Shown here in pieces: positions 61,830 through 64,000 of a stretch of 64,000 nt of DNA. Made by a program: the position numbers and the translations under genes. Source of the stretch: Mucilaginibacter flavus (GTDB lineage: Bacteria; Bacteroidota; Bacteroidia; Sphingobacteriales; Sphingobacteriaceae); the NCBI RefSeq assembly GCF_030409315.1, contig NZ_JAUFPS010000012.1:109820-173819 (forward strand), given 5' to 3'. The stretch's first letter is position 1. Each line of letters opens with the position of its first letter. The notes under the pieces were generated by a model, which made no database searches, had not been told where the DNA came from, and saw nothing but the letters and a program-made list of their open reading frames with translations.

Positions 61830-62681
61830 ATGGTTATTAAAATTACCGAATGTCCGCGCGACGCTATGCAGGGGATAGTTCATTTTATCCCCACCGATAT
61901 TAAGGCGGCTTATATTAACCTTCTTTTGCAGGTGGGGTTCGATACTATCGATTTTGGGAGTTTTGTATCGGCTAAGGCTATTCCACAATTACAGGATACT
62001 GCTGAAGTTTTGGCTAAGCTTGATTTAAGCGGCACACAATCTAAATTACTGGCCATAGTAGCCAACTACCGCGGTGCCGAAGAAGCTGTTAAACACAGGG
62101 AGATCACTTACCTGGGGTATCCATTTTCTATCTCTGAGACTTTTCAACTGCGCAACACCAATACCACACTACTCCAATCCTTTGATAATGTAAAACGGAT
62201 GCAGGAATTAGCCGCTGGTAACGATAAAAAATTACTGGTTTACCTATCTATGGGTTTTGGCAACCCTTACGGGGATGAATGGAATACAGGCATCATTCAT
62301 GAGTGGGCAGAAAAACTGGTAAACGAAGGCATCCACAATATAGCTTTGGCCGATACCATAGGCATTGCCAATGCAGACCAAATCAGCGGTATTTATCCTG
62401 AGCTTTGCAGGCAATTCCCGCAGGCCGAATTTGGAATCCACCTGCACAGCACACCAGATACCTGGCACCCCAAAATAGATGCAGCATACCAAAGCGGCTG
62501 CCAGCGCTTTGACGTAGCCATTAAAGGCTACGGAGGCTGCCCAATGGCCTCAGACGACCTTACAGGCAATATCGCCACAGAAAACCTATTAGGTTACCTC
62601 CAATCGCAAAACGAGCCCACAGGGCTTAATATGGACAAATTTAGGGAGGCGATGGACTATGCGGGGAGAGTATTTCTTTAG
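61830..62681 (+). CDS. Hydroxymethylglutaryl-CoA lyase
   Basis: 283 residues. Splits HMG-CoA into acetyl-CoA and acetoacetate in leucine breakdown. The TIM-barrel motifs ECPRDAMQG (Arg, Asp, Gln of the active site, at about 7-15), HLHST (metal-binding His pair, near 212) and GCPMASDDLTGN (catalytic Cys loop) are present. The start is directly preceded by ACTCAAAACTC words. Its TAG is part of the inverted repeat that follows. Confidence 0.9.
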   Translation: MVIKITECPRDAMQGIVHFIPTDIKAAYINLLLQVGFDTIDFGSFVSAKAIPQLQDTAEVLAKLDLSGTQSKLLAIVANYRGAEEAVKHREITYLGYPFSISETFQLRNTNTTLLQSFDNVKRMQELAAGNDKKLLVYLSMGFGNPYGDEWNTGIIHEWAEKLVNEGIHNIALADTIGIANADQISGIYPELCRQFPQAEFGIHLHSTPDTWHPKIDAAYQSGCQRFDVAIKGYGGCPMASDDLTGNIATENLLGYLQSQNEPTGLNMDKFREAMDYAGRVFL

Positions 62682-62866
62682 ATGTGCAGATTTCAGATGT
62701 GCAGATGAGGGAATTGATGTGCAGGTATGCAGATGATGAATGTTTGAATTTAAGCTGATTTTTGACTATCAAATTCATCTAAAATCCGATAAATCAAATA
62801 AATCAGCTTAATCTCGGTTCAGAAAAAATCATTTGCAGATCTGCACATTTGAAATCTGCACATCTA
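62679..62866. repeat. Inverted repeat joining the ends of two convergent genes
   Basis: TAGATGTGCAGATTTCAGAT (from 62679) plus GTGCAGAT, and the complement ending at 62866. The arms are 28 bases with one mismatch. The TAG of the HMG-CoA lyase is the first three bases of one arm and the TAG of the ROK gene (minus strand) is the first three bases of the other. In between are TGTGCAGGTATGCAG and, near the right end, CTTAATCTCGGTTCAGA. Confidence 0.9.
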
Positions 62867-64000
62867 CGCAGTTGCCTTCGCAGCCTTCACCACTTTCGCT
62901 TTTACAGATTTATCGAAATTTTCCATTACCAATACGGCTGCGCCAACTAATTCGGCATCGAAGCCAAGTTCTGATACCAGCAATTCAGTCCCTTTGGATA
63001 AACGGGGGATACAGTATTTGTGTAAAGCCTGCTGAATGGGGGCCATTAATATTTTGGCCACTTTTGCGCCGCGGCCACTCAATACAATGGTCGCCGGGTT
63101 CATGATATGAATGAGGATGGCCAGGGCCTTCCCTATTTTGTAGCCTGCATCTGATAACAGCTCGATCGCAAACTGATCGCCGTGATTGGCGGCATCTAAG
63201 AGGGCATCGCCCATTAATTTCGAGTGATCGTTGGTATTATGCTTTAAACTGGTTATACGGCCTTGTTTAATGCCTTCAATGGCTTTTTGAGCAACCACCA
63301 GCATCGATGCCTCGGCTTCTAAACAACCACGTTTACCGCACTCGCAAAGGGAACCGTCTTCTGATAAAGGGATGTGACTTAACTCACCCGCGAAACCGGT
63401 GTGGCCTCTAAACAACTTGCCGTTAACAATCATCCCCAAACCTATACCCCAGCCCAGGTTAATCACCATTACTTCGGTTTGCGCTTTGGCAATGCCAAAT
63501 TTTTGCTCGGCAAGGGCAATTAAGCTCGAATCATTATCGATATAAGTAGTAATCCCGGTATGTTCGGTAAGATAAGCGGTAAGGCTGCCGTTAGCATCGA
63601 GGTAAGTATAGTTGATTCCTTCAGTTACATTAATGAAACCAGGCATACCGATACCGATACCTGCGATTTTACCTTTGGCTATGCCCGAATCTTTGATATA
63701 GCTATTAATCTGGTTGGTAAGGATAGTAAGCGCGCTTGGGTTGTTAAGCAGTTTAAGCTCAAAAGTAAGCATATCTGCAACCGGGCTGTTCTGCAAATCA
63801 AACAATTGGATGCGTGCCGTAAGCTGATCAAGCGCTACCGCCAGTATATACATGGCATTTGCCTTTACCGAATACATTAACGGGCGACGGCCACCACTTG
63901 AAGGAGCGTAACCATGCTCAACCACAAAACCTTCGTGCATTAATTCGTTTACGGCCTTGGCTATTGATGGAATACTTTTTTCAAACAAATCGCTCAATCC
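62864..64000 (-). CDS. ROK-family protein, probably a transcriptional repressor (5' end outside window)
   Basis: At least 378 residues; the frame is open to base 64000 and the N-terminus is missing. The visible start (GLSDLFEKSIPSIAKAVNEL) is the recognition part of a winged-helix domain, then the ROK sugar-kinase-like domain with GIGIGMPGFI, the HTGFAGELSH segment and the zinc motif CECGKRGCLE. NagC/XylR-type repressors have this layout. The ligand is unknown, probably a sugar. Confidence 0.9.
   Translation of the reverse strand, partial: GLSDLFEKSIPSIAKAVNELMHEGFVVEHGYAPSSGGRRPLMYSVKANAMYILAVALDQLTARIQLFDLQNSPVADMLTFELKLLNNPSALTILTNQINSYIKDSGIAKGKIAGIGIGMPGFINVTEGINYTYLDANGSLTAYLTEHTGITTYIDNDSSLIALAEQKFGIAKAQTEVMVINLGWGIGLGMIVNGKLFRGHTGFAGELSHIPLSEDGSLCECGKRGCLEAEASMLVVAQKAIEGIKQGRITSLKHNTNDHSKLMGDALLDAANHGDQFAIELLSDAGYKIGKALAILIHIMNPATIVLSGRGAKVAKILMAPIQQALHKYCIPRLSKGTELLVSELGFDAELVGAAVLVMENFDKSVKAKVVKAAKATA

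Overview
The window is a chromosomal segment of a Bacteroidota bacterium, most likely a sphingobacterium of the Mucilaginibacter/Pedobacter type. Supporting signs are the fused SecDF protein, Rho with a large disordered insertion, the split RfaE pair, SppA of the 67K type, TAnnTTTG-type promoters with little Shine-Dalgarno sequence, M56/BlaI pairs and Pro-rich TonB_C modules. The genus is inferred from family resemblance and no search was run. No rRNA, tRNA, CRISPR array, prophage or canonical insertion sequence was seen. One REP-associated transposase is present.

Layout. 0-6.2 kb: end of an unknown gene, then kdsB, a lipoprotein, a deoxynucleoside kinase and trpS on the minus strand; divergently, two PlsC-like acyltransferases and gatC. 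6.4-10.7 kb: a small secreted protein, an ABC ATPase, a DnaQ/GIY-YIG fusion, the RAYT transposase between two identical-family hairpins, and a PNPOx-fold protein. 10.8-16.5 kb: a tripartite RND efflux operon. 17.2-21.2 kb: two tandem S9 peptidases. 21.6-28.2 kb: pyrF, rho, pssA, an Hpt protein, folK, sppA. 28.4-31.9 kb: an Lrp regulator divergent from an MFS pump, SixA, an outer-membrane barrel. 31.9-36.8 kb: ADP-heptose genes (rfaE2, gmhA, rfaE1) with a family 9 glycosyltransferase, then a PolX/PHP protein. 37-39.7 kb: a small secreted protein, an ankyrin protein, dprA. 40.0-45.4 kb: a BlaI-type repressor with three operators and three consecutive M56 (BlaR1-like) membrane proteases with different C-terminal modules. 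45.7-53.8 kb: GT2, sigma factor, rsmG, tgt, LptF/G, EamA, a gene-poor kilobase, LapA, a beta-hydroxyacid dehydrogenase. 54-64 kb: ispE, thyA, a four-helix-bundle protein, folA, secDF, ndh, HMG-CoA lyase, and the edge of a ROK protein.

The most unusual feature is between the genes. Many boundaries carry short words repeated several times (GGACTTTTGG, GATTTCGG, TGTGCAGATTTC, TAGTGAG, GTCATTT, TATCAAGTAG, and others). The words begin at or a few bases after stop codons, always in the sense of the upstream gene. Their reverse complements lie before start codons or after the convergent gene, so many boundaries can fold into a long imperfect hairpin. The same polarity is seen at about sixteen gene ends. 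The other leading observations are the BlaI plus triple M56 locus with in-chain TonB_C domains, the RAYT with flanking REP hairpins, and the four-helix-bundle gene inserted between thyA and folA inside an inverted repeat.

Genes that work together: kdsB, gmhA, rfaE1, rfaE2, GT9 and LptF/G in lipopolysaccharide inner-core synthesis and export; thyA, folA and folK in folate and dTMP metabolism; the PlsC pair and pssA in phospholipid synthesis; SecDF and SppA in protein export.
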